From contig JAYVJV010000048.1 of the NCBI GenBank assembly GCA_043769005.1, positions 1 to 40,315 on the forward strand: DNA of 40,315 nt, read 5' to 3'. This document shows positions 7,610 to 15,678 of the stretch, piece by piece. This DNA comes from JAAFIP01 sp043769005 (lineage in GTDB: Bacteria; Pseudomonadota; Gammaproteobacteria; Burkholderiales; Burkholderiaceae_C). The position numbers and the translations under genes were made by a program. Every line of letters begins with the position of its first letter. Within the stretch, counting starts at the first letter, position 1. The notes beneath the pieces were generated by a model. The model did no database searches. It was given only the letters and a program-made list of their open reading frames with translations, and was not told the DNA's origin.

Positions 7610-8590
7610 ATGAAACAACAGAAAACCAAAAGAATCACCCTGGGTCTGCTGGCGGCGCTGTGCCTGGGCACCCTGGGTGTGGCCCAAGCGCAGGGCTACC
7701 CCACCAAGCCCATTAAGTTCATTGTGCCTTTTACCGCAGGCAGCGCCACCGACATCGTGGCGCGCACCGTGGGCGAAGCGATGGGTAAAAGCATGGGTCA
7801 AACCATTGTGATCGAGAACAAACTGGGCGCGGGTGGCACCATAGCGGCCGCCCAGGTGGCGCGCAGCGAGGCTGATGGTTACACCATCCTGGTGCATTCC
7901 TCAGGCCATGCGCTCAACCCCGCGCTTTACCCCAACCTGGGCTATGACACCTTGAAAGACCTCACCGGCATTACCACCCTGGCCGCCGTGCCCAATGTGC
8001 TGGTAGTCCACCCCAACAAAGGCTGGAAAACCCAGGCCGACATGCTGGCCGCCGTCAAAGCCAAGCCCGCTACCTTCAACTACGCCTCGGCGGGCGTGGG
8101 CAGTGGCACCCACATGAATGCCGAGATCTTCCGCATGCAAACGGGCATCGACGCGCTGCATGTGCCCTACAAAGGCACGCCCGATGCCATGACCAATGTG
8201 ATCGGCGGCTCCAACGACTGGTTCTTTGCGCCTCTGGCATCGGCCCTGCCACTCATCAAAGACGGCAAACTGCAAGCCTTGTCGGTAAGCACCAAAACCC
8301 GTGCCTCCACGCTGCCCCAGGTACCTACGAGCATCGAAGCGGGGGTGCCCGGCTCAGACTACACCTTGTGGATCGGCATGATTGCCCCCAGCGCCACACC
8401 GGCTGCCGTGCTGAAAAAACTGCACGATGAAGCGCTCAAGGCCCTGGCCAGCGTCGAGATCAAAGAGCGCATGGCCAAGCTGGGTGCCGACCCCTTCCCG
8501 CAAAGCCCAGAGGCCTTTAACGCCTTTATCAAAACCGAGATGGACACGGCAGCGCGCATTGCCAAAGCCGCCAATTTGAAAGCGCAATAA
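7610..8590 (+). CDS. Bug-family (TctC-type) periplasmic solute-binding protein 1
   Basis: A 326-residue secreted binding protein. The ATG at 7610 is chosen because GGAGAG (7600-7605) precedes it at a proper distance; a TTG twelve bases upstream is not needed. A clear Sec signal peptide ends near GVAQAQG. The mature protein begins YPTKPIKFIVPFTAGSATD, the Bug-family opening, and continues with IVIENKLGAGGTIAAAQVAR, NYASAGVGSGTHMNAE and HVPYKGTPDAMT. Bug proteins (established knowledge) are binding components of tripartite tricarboxylate transporters and are very numerous in Burkholderiales, mostly without a linked membrane pair. No TctA or TctB gene is seen here. It lies 62 bases after the amidohydrolase gene; binding of that enzyme's substrate or product is inference. 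Confidence 0.93.
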   Translation: MKQQKTKRITLGLLAALCLGTLGVAQAQGYPTKPIKFIVPFTAGSATDIVARTVGEAMGKSMGQTIVIENKLGAGGTIAAAQVARSEADGYTILVHSSGHALNPALYPNLGYDTLKDLTGITTLAAVPNVLVVHPNKGWKTQADMLAAVKAKPATFNYASAGVGSGTHMNAEIFRMQTGIDALHVPYKGTPDAMTNVIGGSNDWFFAPLASALPLIKDGKLQALSVSTKTRASTLPQVPTSIEAGVPGSDYTLWIGMIAPSATPAAVLKKLHDEALKALASVEIKERMAKLGADPFPQSPEAFNAFIKTEMDTAARIAKAANLKAQ

Positions 8591-8593
8591 ACC

Positions 8594-9229
8594 GTGAACG
8601 CCAACCCTGCAATGCAAAACCTTCTGCAAGACGAGTGGCTGATCCGCCGCATGGTAGAGCGCTGGGCCGTGTGGCGCGATGCGGGCGACTGGGATCGTTT
8701 TGCCACTGTCTGGCATCCAGACGGTGTGATGATGGCCACCTGGTTTCAGGGGCCGTTTGCCGACTTTATCCGCGTGACACGCGAGGGCTGGGACAAGGGC
8801 GTGAGTATTTTGCACTTTCTCGGTGGCTCGGCAGTGCAAATTGAGGGCGAGCGCGCGATTGCGCAAACCAAGATGACCATTTCGCAGCGCGGCATGGTCG
8901 AAGGTGCGGACGGCCCGGTGCTGTGCGACGTGGTGTGTACGGGGCGGTTTTATGATTTCGTAGAGCGCCACGATGGCCAGTGGAAGCTGCTGCACCGCCA
9001 GCCGATCTACGAAAAAGACCGCATCGACCCGGTAGACCCCAGCGCCCAACTGCGACTGGACAAAACCGCGCTGGCCACCTTTCCAGAGGGCTACCGCCAT
9101 TTGGCCTATATCCAGACGCGCATTGGTTACCAGGTCAAGCTGGATATGCCCATGCTCAAAGGCCCCGAGGTGCAGGCTTTGTATGCCAGAGGGGCGCAAT
9201 GGCTGGCCGATGGCGCGCTCATTCGTTGA
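8594..9229 (+). CDS. SnoaL/NTF2-like domain protein
   Basis: A 211-residue protein from a GTG at 8594, or 205 residues from an ATG at 8612. The N-terminal half shows the NTF2-like pattern: LLQDEWLIRRMVERWAVWRD, GDWDRFATVWHPDGVMMATW, then strands including AQTKMTISQRGMVEG and RFYDFVERHDGQWKLLHRQP. A C-terminal stretch of about 60 residues is longer than a plain SnoaL domain and contains FPEGYRHLAYIQTRIGYQV. The gene sits three bases after the first Bug gene and before the second, so it is very probably cotranscribed. Members of this group (established knowledge) include ring-opening isomerases, dehydratases and dioxygenase small subunits as well as non-catalytic binding domains. No specific reaction is assigned. 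Confidence 0.82.
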   Translation: MNANPAMQNLLQDEWLIRRMVERWAVWRDAGDWDRFATVWHPDGVMMATWFQGPFADFIRVTREGWDKGVSILHFLGGSAVQIEGERAIAQTKMTISQRGMVEGADGPVLCDVVCTGRFYDFVERHDGQWKLLHRQPIYEKDRIDPVDPSAQLRLDKTALATFPEGYRHLAYIQTRIGYQVKLDMPMLKGPEVQALYARGAQWLADGALIR

Positions 9230-9270
9230 GGCGTTAGTCGTTCAATTTAAATATTCTGACTGGAGTCTGT

Positions 9271-10275
9271 ATGCATTCAAATCCCCCCAGCACCCAGCCG
9301 ACCTCGCCCCTGCGCCGCAGCGCCTTGGTCGGCGCACTGGCGCTTGCCGTTATGGGGCAGGCTGGGGCGCAGGCCAGCTACCCTGACAAGGCTTTGCGCG
9401 TCATCGTGCCACAACCGCCCGGTGGTGGTTTTGACTTTGTGACGCGGGTGCTAGCTGAGCGCCTGGGGCGTTTGCTCGGCCAAAGCGTGGTGGTAGAAAA
9501 CCGCCCCGGTTCGGGCACGCTGGTGGGCACCGAGCTTGCTGCCAAAGCCGCGCCCGATGGCTATACCCTGCTGACCGGCTCAGTCTCCAACCTTGCACTC
9601 AACATGGGCCTGTACCGCAACCTGCCGTATGACAGTCTGCGCGACTTTGAACCACTGGGTTTGGCCGTTGCCTACAGCTACAGTTTGATGGCACGCAGGG
9701 AGCTGGCCCAGCGCTCGCTGGCCGATGTGATTGCCTTTGCCAAGGCCAACCCAGGCAAGCTCACCTACGCGTCGGCGGGTAATGGCTCGGGTCAGCATGT
9801 GCTGGCTGCGGCGCTGTGGCATTTGGCCGGAGTAGAGCTCACCCATGTGCCTTACCGTGGTGCCCAGCCCGCTTACCAAGATCTGCTGGGGGGCAGGGTG
9901 GACCTGTTTTTTGACCTGTCGTCCACCGCCCGTGCGCAAATTGATGCGGGTACGGTGCAGGCATTGGCCGTCTCGGGCAGTGCCCGACTGGCCAATCATC
10001 CTGAGGTGCCTACGATCATGCAAACCGGGGTGGCGCAGCTGGAGCTGGAGTCGTGGTTTGGCTTCTTCGCACCAGCACGCACACCGCCTGCCATCGTCGA
10101 GCGGCTGCGCAGTGAGCTGGCCCGCGTCATCGCCATGCCCGAGGTCGTCGATATCTTCCGTAAAGCTGGTGGTAAGCCTCTGGCATTGTCGGAAAAAGAG
10201 ACCCGTGCGCTGGTGCAACGCGACGTAGAGCGCTGGACCCGGCTCGTGCGCGACATGAATCTCAAGCCTGAATGA
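9271..10275 (+). CDS. Bug-family periplasmic solute-binding protein 2
   Basis: A 334-residue secreted binding protein, paralogous to the one at 7610. The ATG is preceded by CTGGAG at a good distance. The leader contains PLRRSALVGALALAV and ends GQAGAQA; the paired arginines could allow Tat export but the motif is weak. The mature part begins YPDKALRVIVPQPPGGGFDF and continues VVVENRPGSGTLVGTELAAK, TYASAGNGSGQHVLAAA and THVPYRGAQPAYQDLLGG. The two Bug proteins are clearly diverged, so they probably bind different ligands (inference). No membrane transporter gene accompanies them. Confidence 0.93.
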   Translation: MHSNPPSTQPTSPLRRSALVGALALAVMGQAGAQASYPDKALRVIVPQPPGGGFDFVTRVLAERLGRLLGQSVVVENRPGSGTLVGTELAAKAAPDGYTLLTGSVSNLALNMGLYRNLPYDSLRDFEPLGLAVAYSYSLMARRELAQRSLADVIAFAKANPGKLTYASAGNGSGQHVLAAALWHLAGVELTHVPYRGAQPAYQDLLGGRVDLFFDLSSTARAQIDAGTVQALAVSGSARLANHPEVPTIMQTGVAQLELESWFGFFAPARTPPAIVERLRSELARVIAMPEVVDIFRKAGGKPLALSEKETRALVQRDVERWTRLVRDMNLKPE

Positions 10276-10324
10276 ATACACTGTAGAGCCCTCTGCCTTT
10301 TTACTGGTTTTAACCATCCTCGCT

Positions 10325-10909
10325 ATGAAAATATCCCAAGACGCACTCGATCAATTGTTTTTCAAGGCCCGCACAGCCAATGGTTTTTTAGACACGCCCG
10401 TGCCTGCCGCCTTGCTGCATGAGGTGTATGCCATTGCCAGCATGGGTGCCACGTCGATGAACACCCAGCCCACCCGCTATGTGTTTCTCAATTCACCAGC
10501 AGCCCGCGCGCGCCTGCTACCCGCCTTGGTGCCGGGCAATGTGGATAAAACCCGCACGGCTCCTGTGACGGTGATCGTCGCTACCGACACGCGCTTTTAC
10601 GAGCACATGCCCCAGGTTTGGCACAAGCCGGGTGCTAAAGAAATGTTTGAAGGCAATGCCGCTTTGGCGCAGGGCACTGCCACACGCAACGGCACTTTGG
10701 GCGGCGCATATTTCATGCTGGCGGCCCGCGCGGTGGGCCTGGACTGCGGCCCGATGAGCGGGGTAGACCTGGCCAAGGTCAACGCCGAATTCTTCCCCGA
10801 TGGTCGCTTGCAGGCTAACTTTTTAATCAACCTAGGTTACGGCGACGACAAGCTCCTGTTTGAGCGTAACCCGCGCCTTGCGTTTGAACAGGCTTGCAGC
10901 CTGCTGTAA
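10325..10909 (+). CDS. rutE: Nitroreductase-family protein, RutE-like (putative malonic semialdehyde reductase)
   Basis: A 194-residue flavoprotein resembling RutE along its whole length: GATSMNTQPTRYVFLNSP, VDKTRTAPVTVIVATD, GLDCGPMSGVDLAKVNAEFF, NFLINLGYGDD and the ending RLAFEQACSLL. In the Rut pathway of pyrimidine breakdown (established knowledge) RutE reduces toxic malonic semialdehyde to 3-hydroxypropionate. No other rut gene is seen nearby, so the physiological substrate here may differ; the adjacent heterocycle-type amidohydrolase makes a nitrogen-ring pathway plausible (inference). Its stop codon lies right at the junction with the truncated livG remnant, but the protein itself looks complete. 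Confidence 0.88.
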   Translation: MKISQDALDQLFFKARTANGFLDTPVPAALLHEVYAIASMGATSMNTQPTRYVFLNSPAARARLLPALVPGNVDKTRTAPVTVIVATDTRFYEHMPQVWHKPGAKEMFEGNAALAQGTATRNGTLGGAYFMLAARAVGLDCGPMSGVDLAKVNAEFFPDGRLQANFLINLGYGDDKLLFERNPRLAFEQACSLL

Positions 10910-10910
10910 A

Positions 10911-11463
10911 TTTATCAACGTGGTCAGCGGGCATTACCCGGCCAGCGGGGGCAGCATGCTGTTTGACGGCAAGCTGCTATTGGGCCTGCCCGCCCACCGC
11001 ATAGCCAATAGCGGGATCGCCCGCACCTACCAAATCCCGCGTCCGTTTGCCCACATGACGGTGCTGGACAATGTGGCCTTGGTGGCGATGTTTGGCACAG
11101 CATCCCTGAGCCACCCGCAAGCCCAGCGCCAGGCCTGGGAGTGGCTGGAATTTACCGGCCTCAAAGACAAAGCCATGGCCTTGCCTGAAGATTTGAACCT
11201 GCACCAGCGCAAGTTTTTGGAGCTGGCGCGTGCGCTGGCAGCCAGGCCGCGCCTGGTGCTGCTGGACGAAGTGCTGTCGGGTTTGACCCCCGCCGAAATC
11301 AATGGCGCGGTGGTCTTGATCCGCAAAATCCGCGAGCGCGGTGCCACCATTGTTTTTGTCGAGCATGTGATGCACGCGGTGATGGCGCTGACCGACCGTA
11401 TAGCGGTGCTCAACTACGGCAAACTGATTGCTGAGGGGTCGACCAACGAGGTGATCACCGTTT
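10911..11463 (+). pseudogene. livG-like ABC ATPase remnant, lacking N-terminus (Walker A) and C-terminal end
   Basis: The frame reads FINVVSGHYPASGGSMLFDG, then an IARTYQIPRPFAHMTVLDNV block, LNLHQRKFLELARALA, PRLVLLDEVLSGLTPAEI and ATIVFVEHVMHAVM. This is the body of a LivG-type ATPase starting just after where Walker A should be. The first about 44 residues are gone, and rutE's stop codon lies at the breakpoint (10907-10911). An open frame continues upstream only through rutE's shadow. Similarity ends at about 11463 (EGSTNEVI), roughly a dozen residues short of a normal end. With Walker A absent it cannot bind ATP normally. It is called a pseudogene from the two missing ends. Confidence 0.85.
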
Positions 11464-11465
11464 TT

Positions 11466-11950
11466 GCGAGGCAGGCATTGCCATCGTGCCCGAGGGGCGG
11501 CGTTTGTTTACCGCCATGACCGTGTTGGACAACCTGGTGCTGGGCAGCTATACCGCCAAGGCCAAAGCATGGCGCGCGCAAAGCCTGGCCCAGGTGCTGG
11601 CGCTTTTTCCGGTGTTACAAGAAAAACTGCACACCGCTGCGGGCTTGCTATCTGGCGGGCAACAGCAGATGGTAGCGATTGGCCGGGCGCTGATGGCTTG
11701 TCCCAGCTTGCTGCTGCTGGACGAGCCCTCGCTGGGCCTGGCTCCCGCTATCGTGCTGGACATGTTCAGTGCAATCCGCACCATCAACGCCCAAGGCACC
11801 TCGGTGCTGCTGGTAGAGCAAAACGTGGCCATGGCCATGGAACTGGCCAGCCGCGCCTATGTGCTCGAAGAAGGCCGCATCGTGGCGCATGGTCAGGCCA
11901 GCGAGCTGATGGAGCGGCCTGAAATCAAAAAAGCCTATCTGGGTTTGTAG
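11466..11950 (+). pseudogene. livF-like ABC ATPase remnant, lacking N-terminal half with Walker A
   Basis: The frame reads EAGIAIVPEGRRLFTAMTVL, then LLSGGQQQMVAIGRALMA with the ABC signature, LLLLDEPSLGLAPAIVL with Walker B, and SVLLVEQNVAMAMELA with the switch histidine region replaced by QN, ending KKAYLGL. It is the C-terminal two thirds of a LivF protein in a different frame from the livG remnant. The junction at about 11463-11466 joins livG's tail to the middle of livF, so one deletion seems to have removed livG's end and livF's first about 80 residues, including Walker A. It may still be translated from an internal start at 11486, but as an ATPase it should be dead. Confidence 0.85.
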
Positions 11951-11961
11951 ATTTTTGGGTA

Positions 11962-11984
11962 AAATAGCGTGTAATTCGCTATTT
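11962..11984 (+). terminator. Hairpin downstream of the livF remnant
   Basis: A perfect 8-base stem, AAATAGCG (11962-11969) and CGCTATTT (11977-11984) with a 7-base loop, is followed by ATTTTATAG. The tail is AU-rich rather than a pure T run, so terminator function is possible but not certain. It abuts the dispersed repeat copy. Confidence 0.4.
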
Positions 11985-12031
11985 ATTTTATAGCTGCTTA
12001 CGCTATATTTTATTGGCCTAACGGCAATTTT
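11977..12031 (+). repeat. Dispersed TAGCTGCTTACGC-type repeat, copy 3
   Basis: This stretch reads CGCTATTTATTTTATAGCTG, then CTTACGCTATATTTTATTGG, then CCTAACGGCAATTTT. It is the fullest copy in the window and ends one base before the ATG of the enoyl-CoA hydratase gene, so it forms that gene's immediate leader. Confidence 0.75.
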
Positions 12032-12032
12032 C

Positions 12033-12848
12033 ATGAATAATACGATGCTCAATGTGCAGCGGGATGCGCGCGGGGTGTACCGCCTCACGCTCAACAACCC
12101 TGACCAATTCAACACACTCAGTGGCGCGCTGATTGCCGCTTTGCAATCGGCACTGGACACCGTGGCAGCTGATGCGCAGTCCCGCGCTGTGGTCATTGCC
12201 GCCAGTGGCAAAGCCTTTTGTGCAGGGCACAACCTCAAAGACATGGCTGCACAGCCGCAACTGGCGTTTTACCAGGCGCTGTTTGCGCAGTGCTCCAAGA
12301 TGATGGTATCTGTCGCCCGCTTGCCGGTACCCGTCATCGCACGGGTGCAAGGCATCGCTACGGCGGCGGGCTGCCAGTTGGTGGCGCAGTGCGACCTGGC
12401 CGTGGCATCGCCTGCGGCGCGCTTTGCCACCAGCGGCATCAACTATGGACTGTTTTGCTCTACGCCCTCGGTGCCGCTGGTGCGTGCACTACCCGCCAAG
12501 CAGGCCATGCAAATGCTGCTGACCGGCGAGTTCATCGACGCGCCCACAGCCCTTCGCTATGGGCTGATTAACGCTGTGGCTGCTGATGACTCTGCCCAGG
12601 CGCTGGACGTAGAGGTAGAAAAACTGGTGGCCCAGATTTGCAGCAAGCCGCGCATGGCGCTGCACATGGGCAAAGAGCTGTGTTACCGCCAGCAGGGTCT
12701 GGGCCTGGAGGCCGCCTACCAATTGGCCGGGCAAACCATGGCGGTGAACATGATGGATGCCTGCGCCCAAGAGGGCGTGCAGGCTTTTGTGCAAAAGCGT
12801 GCGCCGCAGTGGCGCGAGACTTCTACGGTGCCCACCCCTACGCCATGA
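12033..12848 (+). CDS. Enoyl-CoA hydratase/isomerase-family protein, ECHDC3-like
   Basis: A 271-residue crotonase-fold protein. The first oxyanion-hole segment is GKAFCAGHNLKDMAA and the second is QGIATAAGCQLVAQCDLAVA. The next block reads FATSGINYGLFCSTPSVPLV, in which the usual catalytic glutamates of classical hydratases are not seen; this resembles ECHDC3-type members. The reaction is therefore uncertain, though binding of a CoA thioester is likely. The stop codon overlaps the ATG of the MscS gene (ATGA), so the two are translationally coupled. Its leader is a copy of the dispersed repeat, and no Shine-Dalgarno is obvious. Confidence 0.88.
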   Translation: MNNTMLNVQRDARGVYRLTLNNPDQFNTLSGALIAALQSALDTVAADAQSRAVVIAASGKAFCAGHNLKDMAAQPQLAFYQALFAQCSKMMVSVARLPVPVIARVQGIATAAGCQLVAQCDLAVASPAARFATSGINYGLFCSTPSVPLVRALPAKQAMQMLLTGEFIDAPTALRYGLINAVAADDSAQALDVEVEKLVAQICSKPRMALHMGKELCYRQQGLGLEAAYQLAGQTMAVNMMDACAQEGVQAFVQKRAPQWRETSTVPTPTP

Positions 12849-14086
12849 ACGAACTTGATGAATTATGGGCAGACCTGGTGCTGCCCAACGTGTGGGTAGA
12901 GGTGACCAGCCTGCTGGCTTGCCTTACCTTGGCTTATGTGCTGTGCCGCGCGCTGGCTAAGGCTTTTAGCACCCGGGGTGACTCGGTGTGGTTGGGGCGC
13001 AAAACTGTCGATGGCCTGCTGTTTCCATTGATGGCCTTGGCGTTTACCTTTGTGGCCAGCTATGTGGTGGGGCGCAGCCAGCCTTTGTCGGTACTCAAGG
13101 TGGCGGTGCCCGTGCTGCTGTCGCTGGCAGTCATTCGTTTGATTGCCCGCACCTTGGCGCTGAGTTTTCCGCATTCCGGTTTGGCGCGCATGACCGAGCG
13201 CTTGTTTTTATGGATCATCTGGGCGCTCACCATTTTATGGATCATTGGGCTGCTACCAGGTGTTTTGGCCGAGCTGGATGCTATCAAATTAGCTTTTGGC
13301 AAAAGCAAAATCAGCCTGCGCACCATCATCGAAGGGCTGCTGTCTGCGGGCTTGGTCATCATCGTCACGCTGTGGGTGTCGTCAGTAATTGAGCGGCGCG
13401 TACTGCGCGATGCCGTGCAAGACCTGTCGATGCGCAAGATCATGGCCAACGGCATTCGCGCTTTGCTCATTTTGTTTGGCATGCTGTTCGCGCTGTCGGC
13501 TATCGGCGTAGACCTGACCGCGCTGTCCGTGCTGGGCGGCGCGCTGGGTGTGGGCATAGGTTTTGGCTTGCAAAAGCTGGCCTCCAACTACGTGAGTGGG
13601 TTTGTCATTTTGTTCGAGCGCTCGGTGCGTATTGGCGACAGCATCAAGGTAGATGGCTTTGAAGGCAAGGTCAGCGACATCAAAACCCGCTACACGCTGA
13701 TTCGCTCGATCAATGGCCGCGAGGCGATTATCCCCAACGAAAAACTCATTACCGAGCGGGTAGAAAACCTGTCGCTGGCCGATCCCAAGGTGCTGGTGTC
13801 GTCTACCATCACCGTCGGCTACGACTCGGACGTAGCACAGGTGCAAGACATTTTGTGCAAAGCCGCAGCAGCCCAGACTCGGGTACTGACCGACCCAGCC
13901 CCGGCGGCGCATTTGTCACGCTTTGCCGAGGACGGCCTGGAATTTACCCTGCTGTTCTGGATCAGCGACCCCGACAACGGCCAACTGAATTTGAAAAGCC
14001 CGATCCACATTGCCATACTGCACGCGCTGAGGGCGGCGAAGATTGACATACCTTACCCGCAGCGGGTGGTGCATATAAAAAACTAG
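12845..14086 (+). CDS. MscS-family mechanosensitive ion channel
   Basis: A 413-residue inner-membrane channel from the ATG at 12845, which overlaps the previous stop by four bases. Hydrophobic helices occur at about residues 15-35, 57-80, 82-105, 115-145 and 165-195. The pore-lining helix and start of the beta domain read GGALGVGIGFGLQKLASNYV, then SGFVILFERSVRIGDSIKVD, the core MscS signature. A soluble cytoplasmic vestibule follows (INGREAIIPNEKLITERVEN). These channels (established knowledge) open under membrane tension to release solutes on hypo-osmotic shock. An upstream extension of the frame overlaps the enoyl-CoA hydratase gene and is not accepted as the start. Confidence 0.93.
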   Translation: MNELDELWADLVLPNVWVEVTSLLACLTLAYVLCRALAKAFSTRGDSVWLGRKTVDGLLFPLMALAFTFVASYVVGRSQPLSVLKVAVPVLLSLAVIRLIARTLALSFPHSGLARMTERLFLWIIWALTILWIIGLLPGVLAELDAIKLAFGKSKISLRTIIEGLLSAGLVIIVTLWVSSVIERRVLRDAVQDLSMRKIMANGIRALLILFGMLFALSAIGVDLTALSVLGGALGVGIGFGLQKLASNYVSGFVILFERSVRIGDSIKVDGFEGKVSDIKTRYTLIRSINGREAIIPNEKLITERVENLSLADPKVLVSSTITVGYDSDVAQVQDILCKAAAAQTRVLTDPAPAAHLSRFAEDGLEFTLLFWISDPDNGQLNLKSPIHIAILHALRAAKIDIPYPQRVVHIKN

Positions 14087-14100
14087 CTACCATCTAGTCC

Positions 14101-15393
14101 ATGACTCAGCCCACAACCCACCCCATCACGCATTTAATCCACCACCCCTACAAGCCCCCCATCACCTTTGCCGCCCCGCAAGAGGCCGTGCACAAGGCCT
14201 CCACGGTGATTTTCCCCAACGTGGCTGCCATGCGCACGCGCGAGTGGAAGGACAAGTCGGGCTACACCTACGGCCTGCACGGCACGCCCACCACCTTTAT
14301 TCTGGAGGAGCGCATTGCCAGCCTGGAGGGCGGCTTGCAGTGCGTGCTGGTGCCCAGCGGCCTGGCGGCGATTGCCAATGTGGACTTTGCCCTGTTGGCT
14401 ACGGGTGACGAGGTGCTGCTGCCCGACAACGCCTATGGCCCCGGCAAGGTGCTGGCCGCGGGCGAGCTGGCGCAGTTTGGCATCAAGCACCGCTACTACG
14501 ACAGCATGGACGCAGCCGACCTGGCCGCCAAGATCACCCACAAAACCAAGCTGGTGTGGCTTGAGGCACCCGGCTCGGTGACCATGGAGTTCCCGGATCT
14601 GATCGCCCTGGTGCGCGTGTGCAAAGAGCGCGGTGTGCTCTGCGCCATTGACAATACCTGGGGGGCAGGGCTGGCGTTTAATGCCTTTGATTTGGAGCCG
14701 CACACGGATGCCGACAAGGCGGCTGGCAAAGCACCGCTGGGCGTAGACGTCAGCATCCAGGCCCTCACCAAATACCCCAGCGGCGGCGGTGACGTGCTGA
14801 TGGGCAGCGTGGTCACCCGTGATGCCGCTTTGCACCTGAAAATCAAGCTCACCCATATGCGCATGGGCCTGGGCGTAGCGGGCAACGATGCTGAGCTGGT
14901 GCTGCGCAACCTGCCCAGCATTGCGCTGCGCTACGCCGCGCACGATGCCGGCGCGCGCCACCTGGCCGCGTGGCTGCAAACCCGTCCCGAGGTGGAGGTG
15001 GTGCTGCACCCCGCCCTGCCCGGAGCACCCGGTCATGCGCACTGGAAAGCCCTGTGCGTGCCCGCAGAACGTGCGCAAGCAGCTACTAATTATGGAGCGT
15101 CCTCCATCCAGGGCCAGGGTCAGGCCGCAGGCCTGTTCAGCATCGTCTTCAAAGCTCAGTACAGCAGCCAGCAGGTGGACGCGTTTTGCGATGCGCTGAA
15201 ACTCTTCAAGCTGGGCTACTCCTGGGGTGGACACCTGAGCCTGGTAGTGCCCTATGACATCCCCAGCATGCGCGATGCCACCGTAGCGCACTGGCCGTAC
15301 CGGGGCACGCTGGTGCGCTTCAATATTGGGCTGGAGGATGTGCGCGACTTGCAGGCGGATATGGCGCAGGCACTCGGTGTGTTGATGCGCTAA
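14101..15393 (+). CDS. metC: Cystathionine beta-lyase (PLP-dependent)
   Basis: A 430-residue Cys/Met-metabolism PLP enzyme. Substrate-binding SGYTYGLHGTPTTFILEERI is near residues 53-72, the PLP aspartate region is CAIDNTWGAGLAF (about 181-193), and the Schiff-base lysine is Lys224 in QALTKYPSGGGDVLMGSVV. It splits cystathionine to homocysteine, pyruvate and ammonia in methionine synthesis (established knowledge). Residues about 320-340 (PAERAQAATNYGASSIQGQG) interrupt an otherwise conserved block between WKALC and QAAGLFSIVF. The DNA there contains the inverted dispersed-repeat core GCGCAAGCAGCTACTAAT, so a repeat may have inserted in frame. Length is slightly above typical. Confidence 0.92.
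   Translation: MTQPTTHPITHLIHHPYKPPITFAAPQEAVHKASTVIFPNVAAMRTREWKDKSGYTYGLHGTPTTFILEERIASLEGGLQCVLVPSGLAAIANVDFALLATGDEVLLPDNAYGPGKVLAAGELAQFGIKHRYYDSMDAADLAAKITHKTKLVWLEAPGSVTMEFPDLIALVRVCKERGVLCAIDNTWGAGLAFNAFDLEPHTDADKAAGKAPLGVDVSIQALTKYPSGGGDVLMGSVVTRDAALHLKIKLTHMRMGLGVAGNDAELVLRNLPSIALRYAAHDAGARHLAAWLQTRPEVEVVLHPALPGAPGHAHWKALCVPAERAQAATNYGASSIQGQGQAAGLFSIVFKAQYSSQQVDAFCDALKLFKLGYSWGGHLSLVVPYDIPSMRDATVAHWPYRGTLVRFNIGLEDVRDLQADMAQALGVLMR
15073..15098 (-). repeat. Possible dispersed-repeat fragment inside metC
   Basis: GCGCAAGCAGCTACTAATTA is the reverse complement of a TAGCTGCTTGCGC-type core, as in the intergenic copies. It encodes part of the apparent insert at MetC residues about 325-335. 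The match is short, so chance cannot be excluded. Confidence 0.4.
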
Positions 15394-15413
15394 GGGCTTG
15401 TCGTGCTTTTGTT

Positions 15414-15478
15414 TTGTACGGGAGCAGGAAGCAGGGTGTCACCTGAAAGGGACTGGGGTAGTCTTGTACGGGAGCAGG
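15414..15478 (+). repeat. 15-base direct repeat TTGTACGGGAGCAGG, two copies
   Basis: Identical copies lie at 15414-15428 and 15464-15478, spaced by 35 bases. The second forms the base of the left outer arm of the structured repeat that follows. Confidence 0.85.
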
Positions 15479-15580
15479 CCGCCGGCGTACTCAGCTCCGC
15501 GGCTGTCCTCCGTTGCGGCCTAGAGCCGCTGCCTCCCCCTTTATGCCGCTGCGCTGAGTACACCATCGGCCCGCTCTTGT
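15468..15580 (-). repeat. Nested-hairpin structured repeat, copy 2
   Basis: Arms 15468-15503 and 15545-15580 pair over 36 positions with few departures; three of them are C-A or A-C on the plus strand and become G-U on the minus strand. The inner hairpin at 15515-15529 has GCGGC and GCCGC with loop CTAGA. The conserved segments GCGGCTGTCCTCCGT and CTCCCCCTTT match copy 1, but the outer arm sequence (GTACTCAG and CTGAGTAC) does not. Confidence 0.82.
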
Positions 15581-15678
15581 GACCGTGGTGAGCGAGCTAC
15601 CGTCCGCTAGCTACACGTATCCTGCTCCAGTGACGTGGTTGGCGATCCATCGCTGTAGCCCCACCCAAACGGTTCGCA

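Noticed and set aside
10860..11519. Reading the livG remnant as a full gene starting inside rutE
   Set aside because: The first about 17 codons are rutE in another frame; family similarity starts only after rutE's stop, and Walker A is missing.
14134..15291. 385-codon open frame on the minus strand
   Set aside because: It is a shadow of metC; the translation is His/Gln/Gly-rich and without domain.
15414..15478. CRISPR array suggested by the repeated TTGTACGGGAGCAGG
   Set aside because: Only two copies of 15 bases are present, no regular spacers follow, and no cas gene is nearby.
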